DNA of 64,000 nucleotides from Methylovorus menthalis (GCF_020523625.1 NZ_JAJAQH010000006.1:1-64000); one strand, 5' to 3'. Shown: positions 35,186-45,459, counted from the first letter of the stretch. Numbers and translations are program-made. The notes: generated by a model not told the origin, from the letters alone.

Positions 35186-35764
35186 ATGATTAGCCGAATC
35201 AGCGGAGTCCTGATTGAAAAGGCACCGCCGCAAGTGGTGATTGATTGCCATGGCGTCGGCTATGAATGCGAGGTGCCCATGAGCACCTTCTATAACCTGC
35301 CAGCCCTGGGTGAAAAAGTGGTGCTGCTGACGCAGTTTATCGTGCGCGAAGATGCGCAGCTGCTATATGGTTTTGGCACCGACCGCGAGCGCCAGACCTT
35401 TCGCCAGCTGCTGAAGGTGAATGGCATAGGTGCCAAGTCGGCGTTGTCGATATTGAGCGGCTTGTCGGTCGATGATCTGGCGCAAGCAGTGGCCTTGCAG
35501 GAAACCGCGCTGCTGACCCGCGTGCCGGGCATAGGCAAGAAAACGGCCGAGCGCCTGTTGCTGGAGCTGAAAGACAAGTTCAGCGTGGATGGTCTCACCA
35601 CGCCCGCTGGTCAGCCGAAATCCGCCAGTGGCGATGTGCTCAACGCGCTGCTCGCCTTGGGGTACAATGAGCGGGAAGCCATGGCAGCCGTCAAGCAATT
35701 GCCTGCCGATGTTGTAGTGGCCGACGGTATCCGTCTGGCACTCAAATCCCTTTCCAAATCCTGA
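35186..35764 (+). CDS. ruvA: Holliday junction DNA-binding protein RuvA (192 aa)
   Basis: DNA-binding tetramer that targets RuvB to four-way junctions. N-terminal OB-fold domain I ([20 protein letters not shown]), tandem helix-hairpin-helix motifs ([16 protein letters not shown] and [17 protein letters not shown]), and a flexible link to the RuvB-binding domain III ([12 protein letters not shown]). I chose the ATG at 35186 because the family begins MIGRI/MISRI. A GTG two codons upstream is in frame. Confidence 0.97.
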   Translation: MISRISGVLIEKAPPQVVIDCHGVGYECEVPMSTFYNLPALGEKVVLLTQFIVREDAQLLYGFGTDRERQTFRQLLKVNGIGAKSALSILSGLSVDDLAQAVALQETALLTRVPGIGKKTAERLLLELKDKFSVDGLTTPAGQPKSASGDVLNALLALGYNEREAMAAVKQLPADVVVADGIRLALKSLSKS

Positions 35765-35786
35765 TTAAAGACCGCCTGACAGGCCC

Positions 35787-36824
35787 ATGATAGAAACCGA
35801 CAGACTGATCGCCGCCGAGCCGCTGGGCCGGGAGGAAGAAGCGCTGGAGCGTGCCCTGCGCCCCAAGGTGCTGGACGAGTATGTCGGTCAGGAAAAGGCC
35901 CGCGGTCAGCTCGAAATCTTCATCAATGCTGCGCGTGGCCGCAGCGAAGCTCTGGATCATGTCTTGCTGTTTGGCCCGCCTGGCCTTGGCAAGACAACAC
36001 TGGCGCACATCATTGCGCGCGAAATGGGCGTGAACATGCGCCAGACATCTGGCCCGGTGCTGGAACGCGCAGGCGATCTGGCGGCATTGCTGACTAATCT
36101 TGAGCCCAATGATGTGCTATTCATCGATGAAATCCATCGACTATCCCCCGTGGTGGAGGAAATTCTTTACCCTGCCATGGAAGACTATCGCCTGGACATC
36201 ATGATAGGCGAAGGCCCTGCTGCGCGTTCGGTGCGGCTTGATTTGCCCCCTTTTACGCTGGTGGGTGCCACTACGCGTGCCGGCATGCTGACCAATCCGC
36301 TGCGCGATCGCTTCGGGATTGTGTCGCGGCTGGAGTTTTATACGGCCGATGAATTGGCGCGTATCGTGCATCGCTCGGCTGGTCTGCTCGATGTCAGCAT
36401 GCAGGAGGCGGGTGCGCTGGAGATTGCCAAGCGTTCCCGCGGCACGCCACGTATTGCCAACCGCTTGCTGCGCCGCGTGCGCGACTATGCGCAGGTCAAG
36501 GCGGATGGCATCGTCACCTCGGCGATTGCCGATGCGGCATTGCAAATGCTGGATGTCGACAAGCTGGGCTTTGATGTCATGGATCGCAAGCTGTTGCTCG
36601 CCGTGCTGGAGAAGTTCGGTGGCGGCCCGGTGGGCCTGGATAATCTGGCCGCGGCCATTGGCGAGGAGCGCGACACGATTGAAGATGTGCTTGAGCCTTA
36701 TCTGATTCAGCAGGGTTACCTGATGCGCACGCCGCGTGGCCGTGTGGCTACCCAGCAGTCATACCAGCATTTTGGGTTGCCAACCCCGGCCAGCATGCAA
36801 AATGGAAGCTTATGGCAGGAGTGA
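35787..36824 (+). CDS. ruvB: Holliday junction helicase RuvB (345 aa)
   Basis: AAA+ motor for branch migration. Walker [10 protein letters not shown], Walker [10 protein letters not shown], sensor 1 GATTRAG, and arginine finger region [12 protein letters not shown] are all present, followed by the winged-helix C-terminal domain with TPRGRVAT. It starts 22 nt after ruvA and overlaps the ybgC-like gene by 13 nt, connecting the ruv genes to the tol-pal cluster. Confidence 0.97.
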   Translation: MIETDRLIAAEPLGREEEALERALRPKVLDEYVGQEKARGQLEIFINAARGRSEALDHVLLFGPPGLGKTTLAHIIAREMGVNMRQTSGPVLERAGDLAALLTNLEPNDVLFIDEIHRLSPVVEEILYPAMEDYRLDIMIGEGPAARSVRLDLPPFTLVGATTRAGMLTNPLRDRFGIVSRLEFYTADELARIVHRSAGLLDVSMQEAGALEIAKRSRGTPRIANRLLRRVRDYAQVKADGIVTSAIADAALQMLDVDKLGFDVMDRKLLLAVLEKFGGGPVGLDNLAAAIGEERDTIEDVLEPYLIQQGYLMRTPRGRVATQQSYQHFGLPTPASMQNGSLWQE

Positions 36825-37246
36825 GCGATACCGTGCATGCGGATCAGTTTGCATGGCCGATCCGGGTTTACTACGAAGATAGTGATGCTGGCGGCATCGT
36901 CTATCACAGCCAGTATCTCAACTTTATGGAGCGTGCCCGCACCGAGTGGTTGCGCAGCCTGGGATTCGAACACACGGAACTTACCGCGCAGTTTGGCATC
37001 ATCTTTGTTGTGCGTAATATCGAAATCAAATTTAAAAAGCCCGCCCGTTTCAATGACGCCATTGAGGTACATAGCGAGCTTGCCAGCATGGGCCGCAGCC
37101 GCATGGTGTTTGAACAAAAGATTTTCCGGGACGGGCAGATCCTTACCGAAGCCAGCGTGGAAGTTGTCTGCATTGATGCGGTCAACTACACGCCAGTAAC
37201 GATTCCCGCCCCTATCCAACAGTCAATGAAAAAAATGGAGCAGTAA
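36812..37246 (+). CDS. ybgC: acyl-CoA thioesterase YbgC, tol-pal associated (144 aa)
   Basis: Hot-dog-fold thioesterase that acts on short or medium acyl-CoA/ACP and is associated with the Tol-Pal system and phospholipid enzymes. The family signature [19 protein letters not shown] with the catalytic Asp is at about 17-35, followed by [13 protein letters not shown]. It overlaps ruvB upstream and its stop shares one base with the tolQ start, as usual for this cluster. Confidence 0.95.
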   Translation: MAGVSDTVHADQFAWPIRVYYEDSDAGGIVYHSQYLNFMERARTEWLRSLGFEHTELTAQFGIIFVVRNIEIKFKKPARFNDAIEVHSELASMGRSRMVFEQKIFRDGQILTEASVEVVCIDAVNYTPVTIPAPIQQSMKKMEQ

Positions 37247-37920
37247 TGAACCTCAGCGAGGATATGTCCCTATATACCCTGTTGTCCGGCGCCAGTGTGC
37301 CGGTGCAGATTGTCATGGCCATCTTGCTTCTCACCTCTCTGGTGTCATGGTGGTACATCTTCATCAAGGTGTTCAGCATTCGCAGTGCAGAGCGCGATGC
37401 GCTGGCATTTGAAGAGGAATTCTGGCGTGGTGGTGATCTCAACAAGCTCTACGACAGTGTGAATGCTGGCCGTCGGCGCGCACAAGGCATGGCCAGTATT
37501 TTTGAGGCCGGGTTCAAGGAATACGCCAAGCTGAAACGCCAGGGCGGCCTGGAAATCAGTGACGTGACCCAAAGCGCACAGCGTGCCATGCGCGCCGCCT
37601 ACAACCGCGAAATGGATGATCTCGATTCGCATCTGCCATTTCTGGCATCCGTCGGCTCTGTCAGTCCTTATATCGGTCTGTTCGGTACGGTTTGGGGCAT
37701 CATGAATGCGTTTCGTGGTCTGGCCAATATGGCGCAGGCGACCTTGTCTCATGTGGCGCCAGGCATTGCCGAAGCGCTGGTGGCAACCGCCATTGGCCTG
37801 TTTGCCGCCATTCCCGCGGTCATCGCCTACAACCGGTTTGCTTCTGCGGTTGACCGGCTGGCCGTGCGCTATGAAAGCTTCATGGAAGAATTCACCAACA
37901 TCCTGCAGCGCAACAAGTAA
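37246..37920 (+). CDS. tolQ: Tol-Pal proton channel subunit TolQ (224 aa)
   Basis: MotA/TolQ/ExbB-type inner membrane protein forming the proton-driven motor with TolR. Three spans are visible (about 16-36, 130-152 and 165-190), with the conserved ASVGSVSPYIGLFGTVWGIMNAF and GIAEALVATAIGLFAAIPAVIAYN. It follows ybgC with a one-base stop/start overlap and precedes tolR by 9 nt. The motor helps constrict the outer membrane at division. Confidence 0.97.
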   Translation: MNLSEDMSLYTLLSGASVPVQIVMAILLLTSLVSWWYIFIKVFSIRSAERDALAFEEEFWRGGDLNKLYDSVNAGRRRAQGMASIFEAGFKEYAKLKRQGGLEISDVTQSAQRAMRAAYNREMDDLDSHLPFLASVGSVSPYIGLFGTVWGIMNAFRGLANMAQATLSHVAPGIAEALVATAIGLFAAIPAVIAYNRFASAVDRLAVRYESFMEEFTNILQRNK

Positions 37921-37929
37921 GGGGGCATC

Positions 37930-38316
37930 ATGGCGAGAACCCGTAAACGGCGGATGATGAACCAGATCAACGTCGTGCCTTACATTGACGTGACGCTGGT
38001 GCTGCTCGTGATCTTTATGGTCACGGCGCCCATGACCAATCCTGGGGTGGTGGAACTGCCGCAGGTAGGTCAGACGCTGAAACAAGCCGCGGCGCCACTG
38101 GTGATTACCGTCAAGGCCAATGATCAGGTCGAAATTGAAGGCAAGGCGCTGGAGCGCGATCAGCTGCTGTTTGAAGTGCGCACCATGCTGGAAAAAACGC
38201 CAGACCGCGCTATTGTCATTGCTGCCGATAAAAACGTGAAGTATGACCAAGTGGTCAGCCTGATGGATGGCCTTAAGCAATACAAGGTTGGGCTGTTGCT
38301 CAAGCCTGCAAAATAG
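37930..38316 (+). CDS. tolR: Tol-Pal subunit TolR (128 aa)
   Basis: Single-span inner membrane partner of TolQ with a periplasmic domain. The N-terminal MNQINVVPYIDVTLVLLVIFMVT contains the conserved Asp in the span that carries protons (YIDVTLVLL). The C-terminal part (about 60-128) matches the ExbD/TolR periplasmic fold. The open frame starts at 37930 behind AAGGGGG. It precedes tolA by 6 nt. Confidence 0.96.
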   Translation: MARTRKRRMMNQINVVPYIDVTLVLLVIFMVTAPMTNPGVVELPQVGQTLKQAAAPLVITVKANDQVEIEGKALERDQLLFEVRTMLEKTPDRAIVIAADKNVKYDQVVSLMDGLKQYKVGLLLKPAK

Positions 38317-38322
38317 GTTGGC

Positions 38323-39105
38323 ATGATACGCGAGCGTGAAAATACATTTGCCATTCGTGCTGGCGCCCTGTCGGTGCTGGTGCATGGTGTTCTGTTGATG
38401 TTGCTGCTGTTTTCCTTTCATTGGAAAACCGTGCAGCCCATGAGCGTGGCTCAGGTGGAACTGTGGGAAGCGATTCCCGCTGAAAAGGCGGTGCAGCCGC
38501 CCAAGCCTGAACCAATGCCTGAGCCGGTAAAACCAGAACCAAAACCGGAGCCCAAGCCCGAGCCTAAACCTGATCCGGCTCCCGAGCCTCAGCCCAAAGC
38601 TGAGATTCAGGTGAAAAAGGAACCGGTTAAACCCAAGGAAGAAAAGCCGGTAAAACCGAAAGAAGAGCCCAAGCCTGAGCCAAAAAAGAAAGACGAAAAG
38701 CCTAAAGAGGACATGCTGAAAAAACTGCAGCAAGCCATGCTGGAGGAAGACGCAAAGGCGACGCATGCAGCTGCGCCCCAAACCGGCCCGGCAGCGTCAG
38801 CATCGCCCAAGGTGGATCCCAGCGAAGTCGCGAAATATATCGGCCTGATCACGAACAAGATCCGGCGCAATGTGAATTCGCAATTGTGTGGCAGCGGCAA
38901 ACCCGAGCTAACCTTTAACCTTAATCTGATGCCGACGGGGGAGCTGATTGGCTCGCCACGGCTGGTTAAAGGCAGCGGTATTACTGCCTGTGACGACGCT
39001 GTGGAGCGGGCTATTCTGCAGTCTCAGCCCTTGCCATTGCCTACGCAGCCAGACCTGCTTGCACAGTTTCGTAACCTGGAACTCAAGTTCAGGCCGAATG
39101 AGTAG
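38323..39105 (+). CDS. tolA: Tol-Pal periplasmic linker TolA (260 aa)
   Basis: Anchored by one N-terminal span (about 12-32, with the conserved SxxxH pattern for TolQ-R contact). Domain II (about 50-150) is a Pro/Lys/Glu-rich rod, here of PEPKPEPKP-type repeats more like TonB than the Ala-rich helix of E. coli TolA. The C-terminal domain III (about 165-260) with two Cys binds TolB and Pal. Shorter than E. coli TolA (421 aa), as often in betaproteobacteria. Context secures the identity. Confidence 0.93.
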   Translation: MIRERENTFAIRAGALSVLVHGVLLMLLLFSFHWKTVQPMSVAQVELWEAIPAEKAVQPPKPEPMPEPVKPEPKPEPKPEPKPDPAPEPQPKAEIQVKKEPVKPKEEKPVKPKEEPKPEPKKKDEKPKEDMLKKLQQAMLEEDAKATHAAAPQTGPAASASPKVDPSEVAKYIGLITNKIRRNVNSQLCGSGKPELTFNLNLMPTGELIGSPRLVKGSGITACDDAVERAILQSQPLPLPTQPDLLAQFRNLELKFRPNE

Positions 39106-39174
39106 CATAAGTTTGCTAGAATGGCTGGACTTTGCACAAGGGAACTTTGCAAAACATATTTACCCTAATTACCC

Positions 39175-40449
39175 ATGAACAAACTACGTCTACTACTTAG
39201 CTTTTTCCTCTTGGCCTTGCCGCTTGCCGGTAATGCTGCATTGACAATCGAAATCGTTGGCGGCGCTGCACAGCAAATCCCGATTGCTGTCGTGCCTTTC
39301 GCCAAAACGCCTGGTGCACAGGATGATATTGCCACGGTCGTGGGGGCTGACCTGCGGCGCAGTGGCTTATTCCGTGTGCTGGAAACGCGTGGTGTGGTGA
39401 ATCAGCCGCACGATCTGCCCGAGGTGAAATATCCCGAGTGGGCTGCCATTCAAGCCCAGGCGCTCACGATAGGCTCAGTGGAAACGTTGCCTGGCGGCCG
39501 CCTCAAGGTGTCTTTCCGCTTGCTGGATGTGCTAAAGCAAAACCAGCTTGCAGGACTTGAATTCAATATCTCGGCATCGCAGCAACGTGCGACAGCGCAC
39601 AAAATTGCCGACATCATTTATGAGAAACTGACTGGCGAGCCTGGTGTGTTCTCCACACGCATTGCCTACATCACCAAGACCGCTGGCCGCTATGCATTGC
39701 AAGTGGCCGATGCCGATGGGTACAACCCGCAGACTGTGATGTCTTCCAATGAGCCAGTAATATCCCCACGCTGGTCTCCGGATGGCACGAAACTGGCTTA
39801 TGTTTCCTACGAGAAAAAGAAGCCGATTGTATTTGTGCAGTCGCTGGTGACGGGGCAGCGTAATGTGGTTGCAAACTTCAAGGGTAACAATAGCGCCCCT
39901 GCATGGTCTCCTGATGGTAGCCGACTGGCGATTGTATTGACGCACAGCGCCAACTCACAGGTGTATGTGATCAATGCCGATGGTACCGGATTGAAGCAGC
40001 TGACCTACACGACGTCTATTGATACAGAACCATTTTTCAGCCCGGATGGCTCGGTGATCTACTTCACATCCAACCGGGGTGGCGGGCCGCAGATATATCG
40101 CATGGCCAGCACGGGCGGTGATGCCAAGCGGATGACGTTTGACGGTAATTACAACGTCAGCCCGCGCATCTCGCCGGACGGCAAGACCTTGGCCTATATC
40201 AAGCAGGATAGTGGCAAGTTCCGCGTGGCCGTGCAGGATATAGCCAGCGGTCAGGTGCAGATTCTGAGTGATACCGCACAGGATGAGTCTCCCAGCTTTG
40301 CTCCGAATGGCCGCATGATTCTTTACGCGACCAGCATTAGCGGGCGTGGTGCCTTGGCTGCCGTCTCTGCAGATGGTCGCGTCAAGCAGCGTCTAAGTGA
40401 AACTGGCGGGGATGTGCGTGAGCCCGCGTGGGGACCCGCAGCGAATTAG
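39175..40449 (+). CDS. tolB: Tol-Pal translocation protein TolB (424 aa)
   Basis: Periplasmic protein with a cleavable signal peptide (about 1-22), an N-terminal alpha/beta domain (about 25-160) and a six-bladed WD40-like beta-propeller whose repeats show SPDGTKLAYVS, SPDGSRLAIV, SPDGSVIYFTSNRGG and SPDGKTLAYI. It links Pal in the outer membrane with TolA. Length is normal. It lies between tolA and pal. Confidence 0.97.
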   Translation: MNKLRLLLSFFLLALPLAGNAALTIEIVGGAAQQIPIAVVPFAKTPGAQDDIATVVGADLRRSGLFRVLETRGVVNQPHDLPEVKYPEWAAIQAQALTIGSVETLPGGRLKVSFRLLDVLKQNQLAGLEFNISASQQRATAHKIADIIYEKLTGEPGVFSTRIAYITKTAGRYALQVADADGYNPQTVMSSNEPVISPRWSPDGTKLAYVSYEKKKPIVFVQSLVTGQRNVVANFKGNNSAPAWSPDGSRLAIVLTHSANSQVYVINADGTGLKQLTYTTSIDTEPFFSPDGSVIYFTSNRGGGPQIYRMASTGGDAKRMTFDGNYNVSPRISPDGKTLAYIKQDSGKFRVAVQDIASGQVQILSDTAQDESPSFAPNGRMILYATSISGRGALAAVSADGRVKQRLSETGGDVREPAWGPAAN

Positions 40450-40523
40450 CCGTTTTGTGATGGAACAGATTTTTTAGTAGTGAATTTTGGTTGTATTTTA
40501 TTGATTTTAAAGGAGAGAAAAAC

Positions 40524-41060
40524 ATGAATAAAAGTTTAGTAACAAGCGTACTGCTGGCGATGATGCTGGCTGCTTGCTCAAGCAAGCCTGTGAAGAATGC
40601 CCCTGTTGTTGAAGACAAGAGCCCAGCGCAAACTACCACCAGCCAAAGCTCTGACTCTGCTTCTACCAGCGGTGTACAGAACAGCAGCATGTCGGTTAAC
40701 CCTTTGACCGATCCTAACAACATCCTGTCCAAGCGCAGCGTTTACTTCGATTTTGACAAGGATGAAGTCAAGCCTGAATACCGTGATCTGGTTAATGCCC
40801 ATGCCAAGTACCTGGTTGAGCATCCAGATGCCAAGGTGATTCTGCAAGGTAACACTGACGAACGTGGCACCCGCGAGTACAACCTGGCGCTGGGTCAACG
40901 TCGTGCTGTTGCTGTCAAGCAAGTGCTGAACCTGCAAGGTGTTTCTGACAAGCAAATCGAAACAATCAGCTACGGCGAAGAAAAGCCACAAGCTGCTGGT
41001 TCCGACGAAGCTGCTTACAGCAAGAACCGTCGTGCTGACATCGTTTACCAAGGCGAGTAA
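40524..41060 (+). CDS. pal: peptidoglycan-associated lipoprotein Pal (178 aa)
   Basis: Outer membrane lipoprotein binding peptidoglycan. LAAC lipobox with Cys18, a Ser/Thr-rich linker (about 20-70), and an OmpA-like domain (about 75-178) with VYFDFDKDEV, QGNTDERGTREYNLALGQRRA and the final KNRRADIVYQGE. The ATG at 40524 follows AAGGAGAG. The open frame upstream lacks a signal peptide. It is followed by cpoB after 6 nt. Confidence 0.97.
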   Translation: MNKSLVTSVLLAMMLAACSSKPVKNAPVVEDKSPAQTTTSQSSDSASTSGVQNSSMSVNPLTDPNNILSKRSVYFDFDKDEVKPEYRDLVNAHAKYLVEHPDAKVILQGNTDERGTREYNLALGQRRAVAVKQVLNLQGVSDKQIETISYGEEKPQAAGSDEAAYSKNRRADIVYQGE

Positions 41061-41066
41061 TTGATA

Positions 41067-41879
41067 ATGCGTGGTTTGATAGTAGGTTTGGGGCTGTTGA
41101 TGGGTGTTTCTCAAGTGGCGCATGCTGCGCTGTTTGGGGATGATGAGGCACGCAGGAAAATTGCTGACCTTCAGCAACAGGTGCAAACCCAGAATCAGGC
41201 CACGCAAGCTGCGATAGATGAGTTGAAGAAAAATCAGCAGGCTCTGGAGCAACGTTACACCCAGAGCCTGACTGACATGCTGGGCAAGATTGATGCCCTC
41301 AATCAGCAGATCAGTCGTCTGCAAGGCCAATTGGAAGTGGCCAACCATAACGTTGACATGACGCAACAGCGTCAAAAAGATTTATACGCAGATACGGATA
41401 GCCGTCTGCGCAAACTGGAGAGTGGGGCGCCAGCCGCCGCTACCGATGCGGCACAGTCCACATCAGGTGCTGTCGCAGAGGCGCCAGCCAGTTCGTCGGA
41501 AAACAAAGACTTTGAGGCTGCTAATGGCTTGCTGCAGGTCAGCAAGTTCAAAGAGTCATTTGATGCCTATCAGAAGTTTCTGCAGACATACCCCGCCAGT
41601 ACTCACGCAGCCGATGCGATGTATGGCTTGGGCTTCTCGCAGTTCTCACTCAAAAATTACAAGGCAGCGATTGCTACCCAGCAAAAGCTGCTGAAGCAAT
41701 ATCCTGATAGCGCCAAAGCGCCGGAAGCCAGTTTTAATATTGCCAACAGCCAGATACAGCTGGCCGATGTGGATGGCGCCAAAAAGACCCTGCGCGACCT
41801 GATCAGTCAGTATCCTAAGAGTGATGTGATTCCGCGCGCGCAAAGCCGTCTCAAAGTTCTGGAATCGATAAAGCGCTAA
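41067..41879 (+). CDS. cpoB: Tol-Pal coordination protein CpoB/YbgF (270 aa)
   Basis: Periplasmic coordinator of peptidoglycan synthesis and outer membrane constriction. Signal peptide about 1-20 (HAALFG cleavage region), an N-terminal coiled coil for trimerisation (about 30-100, Gln/Leu heptads), an Ala/Ser linker, and three TPR repeats (about 150-265) with YxxFLQTYPxS-type motifs. The ATG at 41067 is preferred since it starts the signal peptide. The conserved tol-pal-cpoB order supports it. Confidence 0.94.
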   Translation: MRGLIVGLGLLMGVSQVAHAALFGDDEARRKIADLQQQVQTQNQATQAAIDELKKNQQALEQRYTQSLTDMLGKIDALNQQISRLQGQLEVANHNVDMTQQRQKDLYADTDSRLRKLESGAPAAATDAAQSTSGAVAEAPASSSENKDFEAANGLLQVSKFKESFDAYQKFLQTYPASTHAADAMYGLGFSQFSLKNYKAAIATQQKLLKQYPDSAKAPEASFNIANSQIQLADVDGAKKTLRDLISQYPKSDVIPRAQSRLKVLESIKR

Positions 41880-41937
41880 GCGTTCAGGCAATTCGCCAGA
41901 ACTGCCCCAACTTCAAGTAAAATAACGTTTATTGATG

Positions 41938-41966
41938 GCCGACAGCAGATTGTTGTCGGCTATTTT
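41938..41966 (+). terminator. terminator-like hairpin between cpoB and queE
   Basis: GCCGACA/TGTCGGC stem with a 9-nt loop and a short T-tract. It probably ends the tol-pal transcript, at least in part. Confidence 0.45.
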
Positions 41967-41980
41967 CCATTTATCCGGTC

Positions 41981-42619
41981 ATGAAACTTAGAATCCACGA
42001 AATCTTCCATTCGCTGCAAGGCGAGTCATCGCGCGTTGGCCTGCCCACGGTGTTCGTGCGGCTGACGGGCTGCCCCATGCGCTGCGTTTATTGCGATACT
42101 GCCTATGCCTTTCATGGGGGCGGTAGCATGGAGATTGACGACATCATGCAGAAGGTGGCCGAGTATGGGGCGCATTATGTGACGGTGACGGGCGGCGAAC
42201 CCCTGGCGCAACGCGATTGCCATGTGCTGCTGACACGGCTGTGCGATGCGGGGTATAGCGTGTCGCTTGAGACCGGCGGTGCGATGGATATCGCCAGGGT
42301 CGATCCACGCGTATCCGTCATTCTGGATATCAAAACCCCCGGATCTGGCGAGCTGGAAAAGAATATGTGGGGCAATCTTGAGCATCTCAAGGCGCAGGAC
42401 GAGGTGAAGTTTGTATTATGTGATCATGCTGATTATGTCTGGGCCAAAGAGCTGCTTGCCGAGCAGCCATTGCATCGCACATGCAGTGTGCTGTTCTCCC
42501 CGGTATATAGCCAGGTGAATCCGACAGAGCTGGCTGAGTGGATATTGGCGGACAAGTTGCCTGTGCGCATGCAGGTGCAGTTGCACAAGATATTGTGGGG
42601 CGAAAGGCCCGGAGTTTGA
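41981..42619 (+). CDS. queE: 7-carboxy-7-deazaguanine synthase QueE (212 aa)
   Basis: Radical SAM enzyme in queuosine precursor synthesis, converting 6-carboxytetrahydropterin to 7-carboxy-7-deazaguanine. The cluster-binding C31-x3-C35-x2-C38 is present, followed by TAYAFHGGG and the SAM-binding TVTGGEP. Length fits the family. It is followed by queC after one base, the usual arrangement downstream of tol-pal-cpoB. Confidence 0.95.
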   Translation: MKLRIHEIFHSLQGESSRVGLPTVFVRLTGCPMRCVYCDTAYAFHGGGSMEIDDIMQKVAEYGAHYVTVTGGEPLAQRDCHVLLTRLCDAGYSVSLETGGAMDIARVDPRVSVILDIKTPGSGELEKNMWGNLEHLKAQDEVKFVLCDHADYVWAKELLAEQPLHRTCSVLFSPVYSQVNPTELAEWILADKLPVRMQVQLHKILWGERPGV

Positions 42620-42620
42620 G

Positions 42621-43298
42621 ATGAGCAAAAAAGCGGTTGTGCTGTTATCCGGTGGGCTTGATTCCGCCACTGTGCTGGCCATTGCGCGTAGCCAGGGCTA
42701 TGAGTGCTATTGTCTGAGTCTGGATTATCACCAGCGCCACTCTGCCGAGCTGCTGGCGGCACAGCGTGTCGCCGAATGTCTGGGGGCGGCGGAGCACAAG
42801 ACCGTGCAACTGGATCTCTCCCTGTTTGGTGGGTCCGCCCTCACAGATAACCGCATCGATGTCCCACAGTCCCCTACGGAAGGCATTCCGGTGACGTATG
42901 TGCCAGCCCGTAATACCATCATGTTGTCATTGGCACTTGCCTGGGCCGAAGTGCTGAAATCGAGCGATATTTTTATTGGCGTCAACGCGCTGGATTACTC
43001 GGGCTATCCAGATTGCCGTGGCGAATATGTGCGGGCTTTTCAAGCTATGGCCAATCTTGCCACCAAGGCCGCTGTCGAAGGTGACACCATTACCGTGCAT
43101 GCTCCGCTGATTGATTTATCCAAGGCTGACATAGTGAAGCGCGGCAGCGCGCTGGGCTTTGATTATGGAATGACAGTTTCCTGTTATCAGGCGGATGAGC
43201 AAGGCCGGGCTTGTGGCAAGTGTGATTCATGCCGCTTCCGTCGCGATGGTTTTCTGGCGGCGGGCATGGCAGACCCTACGCGCTACCAGCCTGCATAG
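42621..43298 (+). CDS. queC: 7-cyano-7-deazaguanine synthase QueC (225 aa)
   Basis: ATP-dependent enzyme making preQ0 from 7-carboxy-7-deazaguanine and ammonia. PP-loop SGGLDSAT at about 9-16, and the zinc-binding C-terminal cluster [20 protein letters not shown] with four Cys. It forms a two-gene unit with queE. A TGAGATG junction joins them. Confidence 0.96.
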   Translation: MSKKAVVLLSGGLDSATVLAIARSQGYECYCLSLDYHQRHSAELLAAQRVAECLGAAEHKTVQLDLSLFGGSALTDNRIDVPQSPTEGIPVTYVPARNTIMLSLALAWAEVLKSSDIFIGVNALDYSGYPDCRGEYVRAFQAMANLATKAAVEGDTITVHAPLIDLSKADIVKRGSALGFDYGMTVSCYQADEQGRACGKCDSCRFRRDGFLAAGMADPTRYQPA

Positions 43299-43341
43299 TA
43301 GAGGGTGATCGGGCAAGAATGCAGATAATCTGATATTCCCC

Positions 43342-43371
43342 TTGCCAAGCCCCTCATAAATAACGTAAAAT
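43342..43371 (+). promoter_or_regulatory. promoter for rpsP operon
   Basis: TTGCCA at 43342-43347 and TAAAAT at 43366-43371 with an 18-nt spacer, 38 nt upstream of rpsP. Confidence 0.55.
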
Positions 43372-43409
43372 CCGCGCCTTTCTGTGTCAATTAAAAGAGA
43401 ACAACTATT

Positions 43410-43661
43410 ATGGTGATCATTCGTCTCGCACGCGGTGGCGCGAAGAAATCCCCCTTTTACAGCGTAGTGGTAGCTGACTCGCGCAATCGTCGCGATGGTC
43501 GCTTCATTGAGCGTGTAGGTTTTTACAATCCTTTGGCTAAAGAAGGCCAAGAAGGCCTGCGCCTGAACGGTGAGCGTATTGCTCACTGGCAAAGCAACGG
43601 CGCACAGCTGTCTGATTGCGTTGCACGTCTGGTCAAGCAATCTGCCAAAGCAGCTGCCTAA
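43410..43661 (+). CDS. rpsP: 30S ribosomal protein S16 (83 aa)
   Basis: Small-subunit ribosomal protein with the conserved start [34 protein letters not shown] and FYNPLA. Normal length. It is the first gene of the classic rpsP-rimM-trmD-rplS operon. AAAGAG lies upstream. Confidence 0.98.
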   Translation: MVIIRLARGGAKKSPFYSVVVADSRNRRDGRFIERVGFYNPLAKEGQEGLRLNGERIAHWQSNGAQLSDCVARLVKQSAKAAA

Positions 43662-43695
43662 GCGGGGTATTGCCTTTTAACAGGCGATAACAACT

Positions 43696-44199
43696 GTGAA
43701 GGATATGGTCGTCATGGGGCGCGTTGTCGCCCCTTATGGCATTTATGGCTGGCTGAAAATTCAGCCGGATACCGAGACCATAGATAGCCTGTTCGATTAC
43801 GATAACTGGTGGCTGGGGCGTGACTCCAAGTGGCAGGAATACGTAGTCGAAGCAGCGAAAGTGCATGGCAAGACCTTGCTGGTCAAGCTGGTGGGGATTG
43901 ACGATCGTGATGCTGCATTTGCTGCCCGAGGCAAGCAGGTGTCCGTGCCGCGCGAGCAGTTGCCCGAAGCTGAAGAGGGCGAGTATTACTGGTCCGATCT
44001 GATTGGTTTGCGCGTCAGCAATTTGCAGCAGGTAGATTTTGGCACTGTGGTGGATGTATTCGAAACTGGTGCCAATGATGTGGTGGTGGTGAAAGATAAT
44101 GCCGGGCGTGAGCGTCTGGTGCCGTTTACCGCAGAAGCCGTGCCTGAGGTGAATATTGAAGCAGGAACCATGCTGGTAGACTGGGATCCGGAGTTTTAA
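43696..44199 (+). CDS. rimM: 16S rRNA processing protein RimM (167 aa)
   Basis: Assembly factor for the 30S head domain. The N-terminal beta-barrel begins [18 protein letters not shown] and the PRC-barrel C-terminal half contains [12 protein letters not shown] and [16 protein letters not shown]. The start is the GTG at 43696. An internal ATG at 43705 is too close to its AAGGAT site. It overlaps trmD by one base. Confidence 0.95.
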   Translation: MKDMVVMGRVVAPYGIYGWLKIQPDTETIDSLFDYDNWWLGRDSKWQEYVVEAAKVHGKTLLVKLVGIDDRDAAFAARGKQVSVPREQLPEAEEGEYYWSDLIGLRVSNLQQVDFGTVVDVFETGANDVVVVKDNAGRERLVPFTAEAVPEVNIEAGTMLVDWDPEF

Positions 44200-45008
44200 T
44201 GTCGCTGGCGCCTGAAGCCACCAAGTCTGTCACCAGACAGTTTGATGTGGTGAGTCTGTTTCCGCAGATGTTTGAAGCCGTCAGCCGGTTTGGCATTACG
44301 GCGAGGGCGCTGGAAAAAGCCATTTATGCCCTGCATGTGTGGAATCCACGCGATTTCACCAGCGACAATTACCGTACAGTGGATGACCGGCCATACGGTG
44401 GCGGTCCTGGCATGGTGATGCTGGCCGAGCCGCTGGAAAAAGCGATTGGTGCTGCCAAAGCAAGGCAAGTGGAAGCCGGAGTTGCTGTGCCCAAGGTGAT
44501 ACACATGTCACCGCAAGGCAAGCCTCTTACCCATGCCGCGGTGATGCAGTTGGCGCAAGAGCCTGGCTTGATATTGCTGGCCAGCCGCTATGAAGGTGTA
44601 GACCAGCGCTTGCTAGACCGTGTGGTTGATGAAGAGTATTCGATAGGCGATTATGTGCTATCGGGTGGTGAGTTACCCGCCATGGTGTTGATAGATGCGA
44701 TTGTGCGTCAATTGCCCGGCAGTCTGGGCGATATGGATTCCGCACTCGAGGATTCATTTGTGGATGGCTTGCTGGATTGCCCCCACTATACCCGCCCGGA
44801 AGTATATGAAGGCGTGGCGGTGCCCGAGATTCTGATGTCCGGGCATCATGTAAAGATCAAGCGTTGGCGACTCAAGCAGTCGCTGGCGCAAACAAGGGCT
44901 AAACGCCCGGATTTACTGGCCGAAAGGTCGTTGACGAAAGAGGAATCTCGGCTGCTGGCGGAGCTTGATGTTGAGCAAACGTTGAAGCAGGAACAAGAAT
45001 CCTCATAA
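44199..45008 (+). CDS. trmD: tRNA (guanine-N1)-methyltransferase TrmD (269 aa)
   Basis: Methylates G37 of tRNAs using S-adenosylmethionine, preventing frameshifts. SPOUT trefoil-knot features are present: [24 protein letters not shown], and [18 protein letters not shown]. The extra N-terminal dozen residues before [11 protein letters not shown] are slightly longer than usual. A start a few codons later is possible. TAATG coupling to rimM. Confidence 0.97.
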   Translation: MSLAPEATKSVTRQFDVVSLFPQMFEAVSRFGITARALEKAIYALHVWNPRDFTSDNYRTVDDRPYGGGPGMVMLAEPLEKAIGAAKARQVEAGVAVPKVIHMSPQGKPLTHAAVMQLAQEPGLILLASRYEGVDQRLLDRVVDEEYSIGDYVLSGGELPAMVLIDAIVRQLPGSLGDMDSALEDSFVDGLLDCPHYTRPEVYEGVAVPEILMSGHHVKIKRWRLKQSLAQTRAKRPDLLAERSLTKEESRLLAELDVEQTLKQEQESS

Positions 45009-45025
45009 TTAAAAGGAACTGAAAA

Positions 45026-45409
45026 ATGGCAGACATTATCAAGATGTTGGAAGAGGAAGAAATTGCCCGTCTCGGCAAGAATGTTCCTGAATTTGCACCT
45101 GGTGACACCGTTATCGTTGGTGTGAACGTGGTTGAAGGTACTCGTAAGCGTGTACAGGCTTATGAAGGCGTTGTGATTGCCAAGCGCAATCGTGGCCTGA
45201 ACTCTTCTTTCATCGTTCGCAAGATTTCTTCCGGTGAAGGCGTTGAGCGTACATTCCAGACTTACTCCCCACTGATCGCTTCTATTGAAGTGAAGCGCCG
45301 TGGTGATGTACGTCGCAGTAAGCTGTACTACTTGCGTGAGCGTTCAGGCAAGTCTGCACGTATCAAGGAAAAGCTCAAGCTGCGTGAAAAGCCAGTTAGC
45401 GCTGAATAA
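45026..45409 (+). CDS. rplS: 50S ribosomal protein L19 (127 aa)
   Basis: Large-subunit protein at the 30S-50S interface. Conserved [33 protein letters not shown] and [12 protein letters not shown] are present. Normal length, with AAAAGGA upstream. Last gene of the operon, followed by a strong terminator. Confidence 0.98.
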   Translation: MADIIKMLEEEEIARLGKNVPEFAPGDTVIVGVNVVEGTRKRVQAYEGVVIAKRNRGLNSSFIVRKISSGEGVERTFQTYSPLIASIEVKRRGDVRRSKLYYLRERSGKSARIKEKLKLREKPVSAE

Positions 45410-45429
45410 ATTTCAGCCCAGCTGTCCAC

Positions 45430-45459
45430 AAAAAGCCCCGCAAGGGGCTTTTTGCTTTT
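45430..45459 (+). terminator. terminator of the rpsP-rimM-trmD-rplS operon
   Basis: AAAAAGCCCC/GGGGCTTTTT stem with a T-tail, 20 nt after rplS. Confidence 0.88.

Noticed and set aside
37345-38781. A 478-codon open frame antisense to tolQRA (minus strand)
   Set aside because: It runs opposite clear tol genes, its translation is His/Phe/Gln-rich without any motif, and such long antisense frames are expected opposite GC-rich coding sequence.
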